64,000 nt of DNA, from contig CM055319.2 in the NCBI GenBank assembly GCA_029255685.2, forward strand, positions 32,203,068-32,267,067. Reading direction: 5' to 3'. This DNA comes from Silene conica. Lineage: Eukaryota; Streptophyta; Magnoliopsida; Caryophyllales; Caryophyllaceae. The position numbers and the translations under genes are program-made. Shown in pieces: positions 35,212-46,737 of the stretch (position 1 is the stretch's first letter; the number at the start of each line of letters is the position of its first letter). The notes beneath the pieces were generated by a model. It ran no database searches. It saw only the letters and a list, made by a program, of their open reading frames with translations, and was not told where the DNA came from.

Positions 35212-36969
35212 TCAACTCTTAAGACCCATAAAACGTGCATGAGAATCATGCTTAGCTTGCGACAAGGGTTTGGTTAAAGGATCAGCCACATTATCGTCTG
35301 TCCCAACCTTACATATCGCTATTTCCTTCCTATCAATGAAATCCCGAATTACATGATATTTTCTTGGTATTAGACTTCGGCTCCTTAGCCTGAAAGACAG
35401 CACCACTGTTATCACAGTACAGGGTGATAGGATCTTCAGCATATGGAACTACCCTTAGTCCCTCGATAAATTGCCTTATCCATACTGCCTCCTTAGCAGC
35501 TTCTGATGCTGCAATGTACTCTGCTTCCGTTGTAGAATCCCCAACGACTGGTTCTTTGAAGCTCTTCCAACTAATGGCACCACCATTCAAGATAAAGACA
35601 AATCCAGCCTGGGATTTAAAATCGTCTTTATCTGTTTGGAAGCTTGCATCTGTGTAACCCTTTACACACAAATCTTCTTCCCCTCCAAACACTAAGTATG
35701 AATCCTTAGTTCTTCTCAAGTACTTAAGGATGTTCTTGACTGCAATCCAGTGACTTTCACCTGGATTTGCTTGATATCTACTAGTCATGATCAAAGCATA
35801 CGGGACATCAGGACGAGTGCATATCATGGCGTACATGATAGATCCCACGGCGGAAGCATAAGGGATCATTTTCATGCGCTCAACATCCTTGGGCTCTGTG
35901 GGTGATTGAGACTTTCTCAATATAATGCCACTTCCCATGGGGATAAACCCTCTCTTGGAATTTCCCATGCTGAACCGTCGAAGAATCTTATCAATATAAG
36001 GTTCTTGACTTAGTGCCAATATCCTCTTGGATCTATCTCTATAGATCCGGATACCTAATATGCATTGTGCATTTCCTAGATCTTTCATCTGAAAATGGTT
36101 ACCTAACCATCCTTTCACTGATGAAAGCATTGGAACATCATTTCCAATGAGTAGTATGTCATCCACATACAAGATTAGGAATACAACATTGCTCCCACTG
36201 AATTTCATATATAGACAAGGTTCCTCGACACTTCGAGTGAAACCATTTTCTTTTATGACTTCATTGAAGCGATGATTCCAACTCCTCGATGCTTGCTTAA
36301 GACCATAGATGGATCTCTTAAGCTTGCATACCTTGTTAGGATTTTTAGGATCTTCAAAACCCTCAGGTTGTATCATATACACATCCTCCTTTAAATGCCC
36401 ATTTAAGAAGGCGGTTTTGACGTCCATTTGCCACACTTCATAATCATGAAATGCGGCAATCGCTAACATTATCCTAATGGATCTAAGCATGGCTACCGGA
36501 GTGAAGGTTTCATCATAATGAAGACCTTGAACTTGGGAAAACCCCTTAGCTACTAGCCTAGCTTTATAGACATCATCATGTCCTTCTATGCCATTCTTCA
36601 CCTTGAAGATACACTTGCATTGGAGAGGTCTCATCTCCTTAGTCAAGTCTACCAAGTCCCATATTTGGTTTTGATGCATAGAATCCATCTCGGATACCAT
36701 GGCCTCTTGCCATTTGGCGGAGTCGGGACTAGAGATTGCAGCTTTGTAAGTGGTAGGCTCATCACTTTACAAAAGTAATACGTCTAGGCTACCATCTTCC
36801 TCAATTAGTCCAACATACCTATCAGGTTGATGTGGGACCCTACTCGACCTCCTGGGTGGAATAGGTACCGAAGTGGATGAAGAACGAACATCTTCATCTG
36901 TCTCAGCTTCAGTTTGTGGCTCTTGAACTTCTCGAACTTCATTAAGTTCAAAATTTCTCCCACTCTGTC
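35212..36969 (-). pseudogene. Copia B reverse transcriptase and RNase H
   Basis: From 36969: the RNase-free linker continuing the integrase C-terminus (SGRNFELNEVREVQ), stop TAA at 36767-36769 (CAA expected), then reverse transcriptase from about 36640 with QMDVKTAFLNGHL, KLKRSIYGLKQASRSW and the catalytic YVDDILLIG near 36160. RNase H has YTDAS (about 35650), TEAEY (about 35520) and CDNSG (about 35410). A frameshift near 35360 separates the last segment (KYHVIRDFIDRKEIAICKV to 35212). In intact copies it converts RNA to cDNA. Confidence 0.93.
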
Positions 36970-38484
36970 TGATGCCCGTCGTTGAGGGTACCAAAGATAA
37001 AATTTATAATTCCTAACTTAAACAATAGATAGTGAAAGTCAGGGTCGAACCACAAGGAGGCGGGGAATGTCTATTGTTAAATGTTAATGTTTAAAGGTAC
37101 CAAATTTGGGGGTTGATTGGTTGATTACTATATCTAAAGCAAAGATTAAAATAAAACAAGAATTAAAAGATGAGAATAAAATATAATAAAAGGGATGCTA
37201 GGATGTTCGGGTAATAAATAGCTAAGGTAAAATAAATCCTAAGGTCAACATGTATTGCAGTCGCGTAAGGGGGTGTAACATATCTTTTTAGGTCTATGCT
37301 ACCTAATAGCTCCTTTCGGCCCATGCTATTAGTTCCTAGGTCTCACAATTATTGGGTGTCAACAATAAGGGTGATTCCTAAATCCCAGGTTACATACCTT
37401 TCAGCCTTGAGTAACCTATCCGTCTTAAGGTGTAAACCAATGCCCTTCCCGTATCTTTCAATCTTGGGTAGGTCATTACTAACATCCTACAAGTCTCCTA
37501 TTGGTCTCATTGCAGGATATTATAATTGACAAGAAAAGACGAAATAAGAAAACATACGCGAGTGGTCGACCGACCGGCTACTCCAGTCGGCCGACCACGG
37601 CCTCGGTCGATCGACCGGCTATTCCAGTCGGCCGACCGTGGTTCTGCTACAGGTCGGTTTTTTTCGGATTTTATTTACCTATGCATATTATCCCCTACAT
37701 CCTAACATATGAAAATTAGCTATTCATGACTGTTAAGACGATTGTAAAATTGGGAATAAACATGGAGAACATAGTAAATAATCTAAGCATGCGAGATTCA
37801 ATAAAGCTTGGGATTCTAACTTAACAATTGTAACAAAAACAAGATCTATAATAAAAACTAGATTAAAGAGTAATTACCACAATTGGAATTAAGGCAGAAC
37901 TGAATAAACTTTATTAAATGCTTAAGAATTATTGAAAGATTAGAAACTAAATAGTCGAAGATAAAAAGATACCTAACCCTAATCACAAGATTAGCTTATA
38001 TAGGGTAGAAAAAGTAAGAGTTTCCTAAAGACTCTAATTCTAATTTATTTCCGAAAAGAAATCGCATGGGCTTCGTTCTGGTCGGCCGACCCGTTTGGCT
38101 GGTCGGTCGACCGCTTCTTGCTGGACCTCTTTTATTTCCGGCCTTTCTTGAAAAATTGGGCTTTATGAAAATCAGGCCTGGTCGGCCGACCCGTTTAACT
38201 GGTCGGTCGACCGCTTCTGTACGGAAGTCTTCGGATTTTCTTCTGTTTTGACTCTTGGTACTTGATTTTGACTCCAGTTGACTTTCCATTTATTCCTTAA
38301 TTAAGCAAAAGACTTGAGGATACGAATTTGGTGCCAAATCGTCTCTTTTCCGCATAAATCTGCAAAAGTGCATAAAAAATACGAAAGTACACAATTTGCG
38401 GGGAATAAAGGCTAAAACATAATAAATGAGCGACCAAATACATGTAAAAATAGATGTAAAACATCATAAAATAGACACGTATCA
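36970..38484 (-). repeat. Athila III 3' LTR
   Basis: 1515 bp. The adjoining AATTCCCCAAACC (38485-38497) is the complement of the polypurine tract. Cassettes at 37563-37650, 38078-38115 and 38178-38215. Confidence 0.95.
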
Positions 38485-38497
38485 AATTCCCCAAACC

Positions 38498-40493
38498 AAA
38501 CCCTTGCTTGCCCTCAAGCAAGAAATAGACTCGATCTTAACTAATGGAACGATTTCAATCTCAGAGCGAAATTTACATGTTAGCCTATATCAATACCAAG
38601 TACAAAATGAGAAAGCATTTAAATCAAGCAAACGAGTTATGGTGTTGTCAGACTTGCAAAAATAAAGACTATAGAGACTTAATACCATGGACTCTCGCGG
38701 TACGCTCGAGACACTCAAGAAGCAAAGGGTGAGTATATGTAAAAGATAGAAAGAAGTAATTTTGTAGAGACACTCACCTAACTGCGACCCATGAAAAAAT
38801 GTCTGCAATCTAACATGAACAGGAATTCTACAACTTTGTACAACAATCTCATTTAAGTGGCCTAGATACATGCAATTGAGGTAATGAAAGATATGTGAGG
38901 TAAAAGGTAAAGGTGGTTAAGATGTTTTTGGATATGTGGGGTTAGTAGCCAAGCTAGTAAAACCGGTTCCAACAACATAATTCACAACTTTTGATATTAA
39001 GAAGGTGCTCCTTTTGTGGCACAACTCTCACATTGAATATAAGAAAGGACTCCCAAAATATTTTGAATGAGGTACGGGAGTGATAACATATAAAAGAAAG
39101 GGATATTAACAAACGAAATTTTGACACTGATTCTGTCAGTTGGTCGGCCGACCTATAATGGTGGTCGGTCGACTGGCTTTCTGCGTTTCCCGAATTTTTT
39201 CGTTTTTTCTTTTCTTTCTTTCTTTTTCTGAATTTTTCTATTCTTTTTCTTTCTTTTTTTCTTTCTTGCTTTCTTTCTTTTCTCTTTTTGCTCATGATAG
39301 CATACAAACCAAGATGCCTCAAAAAATAATCCAATGACCACAAATACTAGCTTGGAAGGGTAGGCTAAGTATGGGATGTAGTTTTGGGGGAATAAAAAGG
39401 TAATTTTGGCTATGTGAAGCTTATGGGTAAAAAATGAGAAAAGGGATCACAAATGCACGTATCAAGACTCACAAAACGAGATAGTAAGACAAGTATATAG
39501 CAATTCAAGCTCATGTTTATGCATATTGATGTAACATGTTCCAAGGGGAGTACTACTCACATCCTAGACAACTGGTTTAAGAATGAAACCAGGAAATAAG
39601 CTCTAAACCTTAGAATGTATAGTAGGTTGCCAAGGTATAAGTCAAGTCTCAAGATATGCAAGTTGACAAAAACTCGTAGATATGCAAAAGACTCTTATAC
39701 TAAAACAAGTTGACAAGGCAAGGTAAAGGCATAAACATGTAAGATAGCTAAAATCATCCTTGAAATACTTTCGTTCCGACTCGACCTATATGCTAAAATA
39801 AACGTGCATTTTTTGGAATTTTTTTGAATTTTTTTTTTTTTTTTTTGAATTTTTTTGGATTTTTGTATATATAAGGAAAATAAAGAAAAGAACGATGCAA
39901 GACAGAAATGCAATAAACGTGTGACAAAATGCAATGCATGTAACACGAAACCATTCCCCAAACCAACCCGCACAATGTCCCCATTGTGCATTAGCCTAAG
40001 TAAAGGTTTCAGAAAATTAAAGGAAAGATGCAAAGAAATTAAAACTAAGGAAAAACTGGAAAGAACTCACTGGGTTATGAAGTGCATGAGAAAAACCTCC
40101 CCAAACCAGCGTAAGCTGGGAGGTTTTGGTGGCCAGCAGTGCCACTCAAGTATCCAAGTTGATTTCACGAGTCCTAAGGAAGAGAAACGAAAGACTGCAG
40201 CGGACATTAGGTCGACCGACCGGTGTTTCTGGTCGATCGACCTCTTGTGAACAGCGGAAAAATCTGCGATACAGCGCCTCTGGTCGACCGACTGATGATT
40301 CTGGTCGGTCGACCAGCGGAGTTCTGGAGGTCTTCGTTTTTTCTCGTAAATCCTGAAAAAACAAGAAAATAAGCGCGCCCAACAATGCGCGAGATGCCAA
40401 AACGATTCTTAAAGTCTTAACTACTAGCAAACAAAACTAAAAAGTCTCACACAACATAAAGTAAATTGTCTTAAAATTGCAACTTAAAAACAA
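38498..40493 (-). other. Athila III 3' non-coding region, no gene
   Basis: Homologous to the same region of Athila I and II. It has a pyrimidine tract at 39185-39295 and palindrome cassettes at 39138-39180 and 40205-40320. A T-rich run lies at 39808-39865. Confidence 0.8.
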
Positions 40494-43364
40494 CTATCCG
40501 CTGAAGATGCGGAAAATATCCGACCACGGCTTCTGACGGCATGCCGTAGTCTCCACGGTTTTTGCCTTAGTGGCAAAACACATCTTCTTTCCTCCGTCGC
40601 AAAGCATATGCGACGGTCCCTCTTCTTGAGCCTGCCTCCTCTTCTTTTTCTCCTCTCGATCCACGACGTCTGGATCCTCATCTTCTTTATAGCTTAGGCA
40701 TCCCATTCCTCCTCTCTGGATGATGACTTCCTTCTCCTTGGGTTTCCCCAAACCAGTTCCTGCAGTAGTCATAACAGAAGTGTCCTCCCTATTGCTCCCA
40801 ATCTGGGGCGGAGGTGTAAAAGCAGATACAGGAACAGGTAGTAAAGGTGGAGAAGTAGTAATGACCTCATACTTTTTCTCAGAAGTGATAGCATTACATG
40901 TGATGGGGGTCATAGCATCCTTCTTCCTATAGGATAGGCCATAGATAATAGAATGTTTCCCTACCTTGAAAGTTAGAGTTCCAGTGCCTACATCTATAAT
41001 GGCACCTGCAGTGTGAAGAAAGGGTCTTCCTAGAATGATGGGTATATGGGCATCCTCTGGGATGTCCAAAACAACAAAGTCTACTGGGAAGAAAAACCTG
41101 TCAATACGCACAGGGATGTTTTCTAACACCCCTATAGGTTCCATAAATGTGCGATCAGCCATCTGGACTGTCATACTGGTCACTGCAAATTCGGTCATTC
41201 CTAGTTTTAAGGCAACGCTTAGGGGCATGACACTTATACTAGCACCTAAATCGCATAAAGCCTTTTTAACTGGGAAGGTTCCTATATTACAGGGGACAGA
41301 AAAACTTCCAGGGTCTTCTAATTTATGAGGGGCAATGACATGTGTTAAAAAGCTAGATGACTCTTCAGTGAGAGCCACCGACTCAACCTTTTCTAGTGAC
41401 CTCTTTCTTGACAAAAGCTGTCTCATGAATTTTAGATAAGAAGGAACTTGTTGAACTAATTCTAAAAACGGAACTTGAACATTTAATGAACGAATTACAT
41501 CTTTAAATTTATCAAAAGATACCTGTTCCTTCGAAGGCACGAGTCTTTCTGGGAAAGGAGCAGCTGAGGATTCGGTATTTGCAGCCCTTTTTAAAAATCT
41601 GGGGGTCTTGTCACCCCTGAAAAGAAAATCCCGTAAGTTATTCGGCAATTCTGGACGAAAGGGAACTTCAGATTCTGCTTCAGTGGTCGGTCGACCAGTA
41701 TCTTCGGTCGGTCGACCAGTCTCATGTTCAGCTGATATTTTCGGATCCTGCTCCGCGGTCGGTCGACCAGATTCCTCGGTCGGTCGACCGACTTCACTGC
41801 TACTCGCCTTTTTTTCTTTCTCAGCCCTCACTTTGGCTCCACTTCGCAGGGTCACGACGTTTAGAGTCTCCTTTTTCTGGTCCGGCTTTGTCGGAAGTTG
41901 ACCCGGAGCCCTAGTATCATTCTTGCTCGCAATTTGAGCAATCTGGGACTCTAACATCTTCATCCCTGCCTCTCTAGCCTGCGACTCCTTCTGAACCAAC
42001 CCAATGAGATTTTGGATAAGAGCGTCTGTGTTGGGTGGCGGATTAGAAGGTGGTTGAGGGTTGAAAGGTGGTCTTTGGAAATTTTGTTTATGTGGGGGTA
42101 CATAAGTGGAATTTTGCTGAGGTTGCATGTGCTGTGGGTTTTGAACATTCTGGCTTGTCCACCTTAAGTTGGGATGGACATTATTATTATTTGGGTCATA
42201 GAAATTGTTCCCACGATAATGCTGAAAAGCGGCACATGTTTCATTAGATGAAGTACAAAACTTTGACACATGCCCTTCTCCCCCGCACCTCTCACAAGCA
42301 AAGGGTCCGTCCTGAACGGCGTTCACCTGGTATATTCCTCCCTTGCTTCCACTCCCTAGATCGAGCTTTCCTGCAGCTTCAAACTTTTCCAACTTGGCCG
42401 TCAAGGCCTCAATTGCTGACAGGTTGTACTCAGATTTTCGCTGATTTCCTCTGGAAGTACCATGCTCAGCGCGGTGCACAGCAACATCTTCTATTAACTT
42501 GAGACCTTTAGTCTCTCCTGAATTATCTTGGAATCTCCCATTAGCTGCAGCATCTAAGTAGGCCCTGTTGTCATCATAGAGGCCATTGTAGAACTGGTTG
42601 CAAAGAAACCATTGTTCGAATCCGTGATGTGGTATGGATCGAACAAGTCTCTTGAACCTGTCCCACGCCTCGCTAAAGTCTTCATTGGGACCTTGCTTGA
42701 AATTGGTGATCTGCGCTCTTAAAGCATTTGTCTTTGATGCAGAGTAATATTTCCTGTAGAATGCTAAGGCTAAGGTGTTCCAATCTGTAACTCCCGCAGC
42801 AGTGCGGTCAAGGTCTCTGTACCACTCTCTCGCAGAGTCCCTAAGGGAGAAGATAAACATGGTCTGTTTAATCTGGTCCTGCGTCACTCCTTCTGGGGGT
42901 GCTATAGAACATATGTAATCTGTGAAGATTTCAATATGCTTAGCAGCATCCTCATTGGCCGAGCCTCCAAATTGGTTTCTTTCAACCATAGTAATATAGG
43001 CAGGCTTGGCCTCGAATGGCTTCCCAGTACCTGCAGGTAAAGTGAACCCTTTGTATAGGTCCTTTGCCTGAGGCATAGAGTGACTGGCAATAGTAGCTTC
43101 CTCTATCATGTTATCTTCTTCTTTAGGAAAAACTGGAAAGTAGGTGGAAGGTGGTGTTTTTGGTGAAAGCGGATTGATGGGTGAATTTGGTTGCGAAGGT
43201 GGTGTTTTTGGTGAAGATGGTGGTAACTCGAAAAGGTCTTCTTGAAATAAGGAAGATGGTGAACCTCCTTCCTGATTTGCTAGAAGTTGCTTTCTTCTTT
43301 CCCTAAGAGTCCTCTCAATTTCGAGATCAAGTGGTAGGAGTTCTCCTTGAACTGACCTGCGCAT
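40494..43364 (-). CDS. Athila III gag-protease polyprotein (intact)
   Basis: 956 codons; ATG 43364 follows the primer site by about 100 bp. Residues about 150-310 are a Ty3-type gag capsid domain (REWYRDLDRTAAGVTDWNTL, AWDRFKRLVRSIPHHGF, FYNGLYDDNRAYLDAAANG). The zinc knuckle is at about 356-369 (CERCGGEGHVSKFC). Residues about 380-450 are Asn/Pro/Gln-rich. Residues about 521-561 contain four GRPT motifs encoded by the palindrome cassettes. The aspartic protease is at about 700-800 (KKALCDLGASISVMPL; IPIILGRPFLHTAGAIIDVG). A charged tail follows. The family product packages RNA and cleaves itself. The polymerase genes that normally follow are absent, yet the frame has no lesion, so it may be kept functional to serve related elements. 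Confidence 0.95.
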   Translation of the reverse strand: MRRSVQGELLPLDLEIERTLRERRKQLLANQEGGSPSSLFQEDLFELPPSSPKTPPSQPNSPINPLSPKTPPSTYFPVFPKEEDNMIEEATIASHSMPQAKDLYKGFTLPAGTGKPFEAKPAYITMVERNQFGGSANEDAAKHIEIFTDYICSIAPPEGVTQDQIKQTMFIFSLRDSAREWYRDLDRTAAGVTDWNTLALAFYRKYYSASKTNALRAQITNFKQGPNEDFSEAWDRFKRLVRSIPHHGFEQWFLCNQFYNGLYDDNRAYLDAAANGRFQDNSGETKGLKLIEDVAVHRAEHGTSRGNQRKSEYNLSAIEALTAKLEKFEAAGKLDLGSGSKGGIYQVNAVQDGPFACERCGGEGHVSKFCTSSNETCAAFQHYRGNNFYDPNNNNVHPNLRWTSQNVQNPQHMQPQQNSTYVPPHKQNFQRPPFNPQPPSNPPPNTDALIQNLIGLVQKESQAREAGMKMLESQIAQIASKNDTRAPGQLPTKPDQKKETLNVVTLRSGAKVRAEKEKKASSSEVGRPTEESGRPTAEQDPKISAEHETGRPTEDTGRPTTEAESEVPFRPELPNNLRDFLFRGDKTPRFLKRAANTESSAAPFPERLVPSKEQVSFDKFKDVIRSLNVQVPFLELVQQVPSYLKFMRQLLSRKRSLEKVESVALTEESSSFLTHVIAPHKLEDPGSFSVPCNIGTFPVKKALCDLGASISVMPLSVALKLGMTEFAVTSMTVQMADRTFMEPIGVLENIPVRIDRFFFPVDFVVLDIPEDAHIPIILGRPFLHTAGAIIDVGTGTLTFKVGKHSIIYGLSYRKKDAMTPITCNAITSEKKYEVITTSPPLLPVPVSAFTPPPQIGSNREDTSVMTTAGTGLGKPKEKEVIIQRGGMGCLSYKEDEDPDVVDREEKKKRRQAQEEGPSHMLCDGGKKMCFATKAKTVETTACRQKPWSDIFRIFSG

Positions 43365-43463
43365 AAGAGGAAACTACAAGAAAAAGGTGAGAAGGTTTAA
43401 GGAACAAAAAGTTCCTTAAACAAAGAGAAACAAAAACAAAAAACAATAAACACTGGCGTCACC

Positions 43464-43481
43464 TCCCCGGCAACGGCGCCA
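43464..43481 (-). other. Athila III primer binding site, tRNA-Asp type
   Basis: TGGCGCCGTTGCCGGGGA on the minus strand, five bases from the 5' LTR. Confidence 0.95.
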
Positions 43482-43486
43482 AAATT

Positions 43487-45000
43487 TGATGCCCGTCGTT
43501 GAGGGTACCAAAGATAAAATTTATAATTCCTAACTTAAACAATAGATAGTGAAAGTCAGGGTCGAACCACAAGGAGGCGGGGAATGTTTATTGTTAAATG
43601 TTAATGTTTAAAGGTAACAAATTTGGGGGTTGATTGGTTGATTACTATATCTAAAGCAAAGATTAAAATAAAACAAGAATTAAAAGATGAGAATAAAATA
43701 TAATAAAAGGGATACTAGGATGTTCGGGTAATAAATAGCTAAGGTAAAATAAATCCTAAGGTCAACATGTATTGCAGTCGCGTAAGGGGGTGTAACATAT
43801 CTTTTTAGGTCTATGCTACCTAATAGCTCCTTTCGGCCTATGCTATTAGTTCCTAGGTCTCACAATTATTGGGTGTCAACAATAAGGGTGATTCCTAAAT
43901 CCCAGGTTACATACCTTTCAGCCTTGAGTAACCTATCCGTCTTAAGGTGTAAACCAATGCCCTTCCCGTATCTTTCAATCTTGGGTAGGTCATTACTAAC
44001 ATCCTACAAGTCTCCTATTGGTCTCATTGCAGGATATTATAATTGACAAGAAAAGACGAAATAAGAAAACATACGCGAGTGGTCGACCGACCGGCTACTC
44101 CAGTCGGCCGACCACGGCCTCGATCGATCGACCGGCTATTCCAGTCGGCCGACCGTGGTTCTGCTACAGGTCGGTTTTTTCGGATTTTATTTACCTATGC
44201 ATATTATCCCCTACATCCTAACATATGAAAATTAGCTATTCATGACTGTTAAGACGATTGTAAAATTGGGAATAAACATGGAGAACATAGTAAATAATCT
44301 AAGCATGCGAGATTCAATAAAGCTTGGGATTCTAACTTAACAATTGTAACAAAAACAAGATCTATAATAAAAACTAGATTAAAGAGTAATTACCACAATT
44401 GGAATTAAGGCAGAACTGAATAAACTTTATTGAATGCTTAAGAATTATTGAAAGATTAGAAACTAAATAGTCGAAGATAAAAAGATACCTAACCCTAATC
44501 ACAAGATTAGCTTATATAGGGTAGAAAAAGTAAGAGTTTCCTAAAGACTCTAATTCTAATTTATTTCCGAAAAGAAATCGCATGGGCTTCGTTCTGGTCG
44601 GCCGACCCGTTTGGCTGGTCGGTCGACCGCTTCTTGCTGGACCTCTTTTATTTCCGGCCTTTCTTGGAAAATTGGGCTTTATGAAAATCAGGCCTGGTCG
44701 GCCGACCCGTTTAACTGGTCGGTCGACCGCTTCTGTACGGAAGTCTTCGGATTTTCTTCTGTTTTGACTCTTGGTACTTGATTTTGACTCCAGTTGACTT
44801 TCCATTTATTCCTTAATTAAGCAAAAGACTTGAGGATACGAATTTGGTGCCAAATCGTCTCTTTTCCGCATAAATCTGCAAAAGTGCATAAAAATTACGA
44901 AAGTACACAATTTGCGGGGAATAAAGGCTAAAACATAATAAATGAGCGACCAAATACGTGTAAAAATAGATGTAAAACATCATAAAATAGACACGTATCA
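43487..45000 (-). repeat. Athila III 5' LTR
   Basis: 1514 bp, near-identical to 36970-38484. Cassettes at about 44080-44160, 44595-44632 and 44695-44732. Confidence 0.95.
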
Positions 45001-45005
45001 CTGTC

Positions 45006-46301
45006 TCTTAGAAATAAACTCCTTTTCTAAGAAGACAGCCTCAGAAGACACAAACACTTTGTTTTCATGAGGTTTGTAGAAGTGGTAGCCACGTGAGGTG
45101 GTTGGATAACCAACAAATATGCATTTTTCGGATCTTGGTGCGAGTTTGTCATCGTTTTTAGACTTGACATAAGCATCGCACCCCCATATCTTCATATAGG
45201 ATAAGTTAGGAACCTTTCCTTTCCACATCTCATATGGAGTCTTATCGGTCGCTTTCGTTGGACTATTGTTCAACGATTTGATGGCTGTGAGGATCGCAAA
45301 TCCCCAAAATGAATTAGGTAAATCAGTTTGGCTCATCATTGATCGGACCATATCCAATAAGGTTCGATTCCTCCTTTCTGCCACACCATTAAGTTGTGGT
45401 GTTCCTGGAGGTGAAAGTTGTGACACAATGCCACACTCCTTTAGATGTGAATCAAATTCATTACTAAGATATTCTCCACCACGATCGGATCGTAATGTTT
45501 TAATCTTCCTGTCGAGTTGGTTCTCTACTTCATTCTGAAATTCTTTAAATTTCGTAAAAGCTTCATTCTTATACTTCATTAAGTAGATATACCCATACCT
45601 ACTTAAATCATCGGTGAAGGTGATGAAATATTCATAATTGCCTCTAGCGGTGATTGATAGTGGTCCGCATACATCCGTATGTATTAGTCCCAATAACTCA
45701 CTGGCTCGTGTCCCTTTTCCACTAAATGGGTTACGAGTCATCTTTCCTAGAAGGCAAGCTTCGCATGTACCATAAGATTCATATTCGAATGGTTTAATTA
45801 TGTTGGTCTTTACCAACCTTTTAATGCGATTTTCATTTATGTGACCAAGTCGACAATGCCAAACATATGATTCATTTGGATTACTTGTTTTAATCATTTT
45901 GTTATTAACGTTGTAGACATTATTAGACGAGTCGGAAGTTTCCAAAACATAGATTCCATTAATTGAATTGGCACGGCCAACTACCATGTCATTCTTAGAA
46001 ATTACACAACAATTGTCTTTAATGGAAAAATTATATCCCTCAATGTCTAACATTGCAACAGAAATAATGTTTCTGGAAAGAGACGGTACAAAATAACAAT
46101 TATTAAGTTTTAGCTCGTATCCACTCGTCAAGGCAAGAGTGCAAGTTCCTTTTGAAGTGGCCGCTACCCGAGCTCCATTTCCAAGTCGGAGATCCATATC
46201 ACCCTTGTCCACCTTCTCCACTTCTCTTAAACCCTGCAAACGATTACAAAGGTGAGAACCACATCCGGTATCCAATACCCATGATGTGTTGGATGTAAAA
46301 T
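45006..46301 (-). pseudogene. Copia B protease and integrase
   Basis: From the protease site VLDTGCGSHLC (46278-46246) through the pre-integrase region, the zinc-binding HINENRIKRLV and GTCEACLLGKMTR, to the integrase core: IHTDVCGPLSITARGNY (near 45675), SDRGGEYLSNEFD and GVAERRNRTLLDMVRSMM (near 45370, catalytic Glu). The open frame ends at KEFISKRQ where Athila III enters. A one-base loss in a T run near 46316 puts it out of frame with gag. Confidence 0.92.
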
Positions 46302-46737
46302 TTATGTCAATAACAAAATTTCAGATTTGGAATTATCTAACGGAATCACAAGACCTTCTTGGATATGACGTAAGTACTTGGGGCAATTCCTCCTCCAATG
46401 GCCCATGACACTACAATAGTGGCATCGCCCTTTCTCTAACTTTCTCTTCTTCTTCTTATTCTTTGCAAGACATTTCTTGCTAGAACTCCCACTGGCTTCA
46501 TCATAAGCCCTTTCTTTCAAGTACAAGGCATCCAATTCTTCATTTAGCTCATCTATATAAGCCGTGTCAAGAAGTGGTCCCCTTTTGGGAGGTGGGAAAG
46601 AAGTAATAAAGTTAACACTGCCATCCGGACCCGTTCCGAAATGAACTTCTCTAGTAGTATCAATGTTGTTTGGTTGCATATATCGTCGAAAACATTGTGA
46701 CAAGAATCAATAGTGATAGGGTTGAATGAATCCATTG
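46302..46737 (-). pseudogene. Copia B gag remnant with zinc knuckle
   Basis: Contains the knuckle CHYCSVMGHWRRNC (near 46405) after a Lys-rich stretch, and begins near ATG 46735. Most of the UBN2 capsid domain present in copia A (about 200 residues) is missing, and two frames share the first 150 bp, which indicates an internal deletion plus frameshift. Confidence 0.8.

Larger units (their letters stand above)
36970..45000 (-). mobile_element. Athila-type element III, complete, gag-protease only
   Basis: 8031 bp with target duplication CTGTC (36965-36969 and 45001-45005) in the copia B polyprotein, which reads on without gap once it is removed. LTRs 36970-38484 and 43487-45000 differ by about ten bases by eye. 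One intact 956-codon gag-protease frame. No reverse transcriptase, RNase H, integrase or env-like frame. Confidence 0.96.

Noticed and set aside
41608-41901. 97-codon plus frame with VGRPVSSVGRPV
   Set aside because: Antisense shadow of the Athila III polyprotein; palindromic cassettes give similar peptides on both strands.
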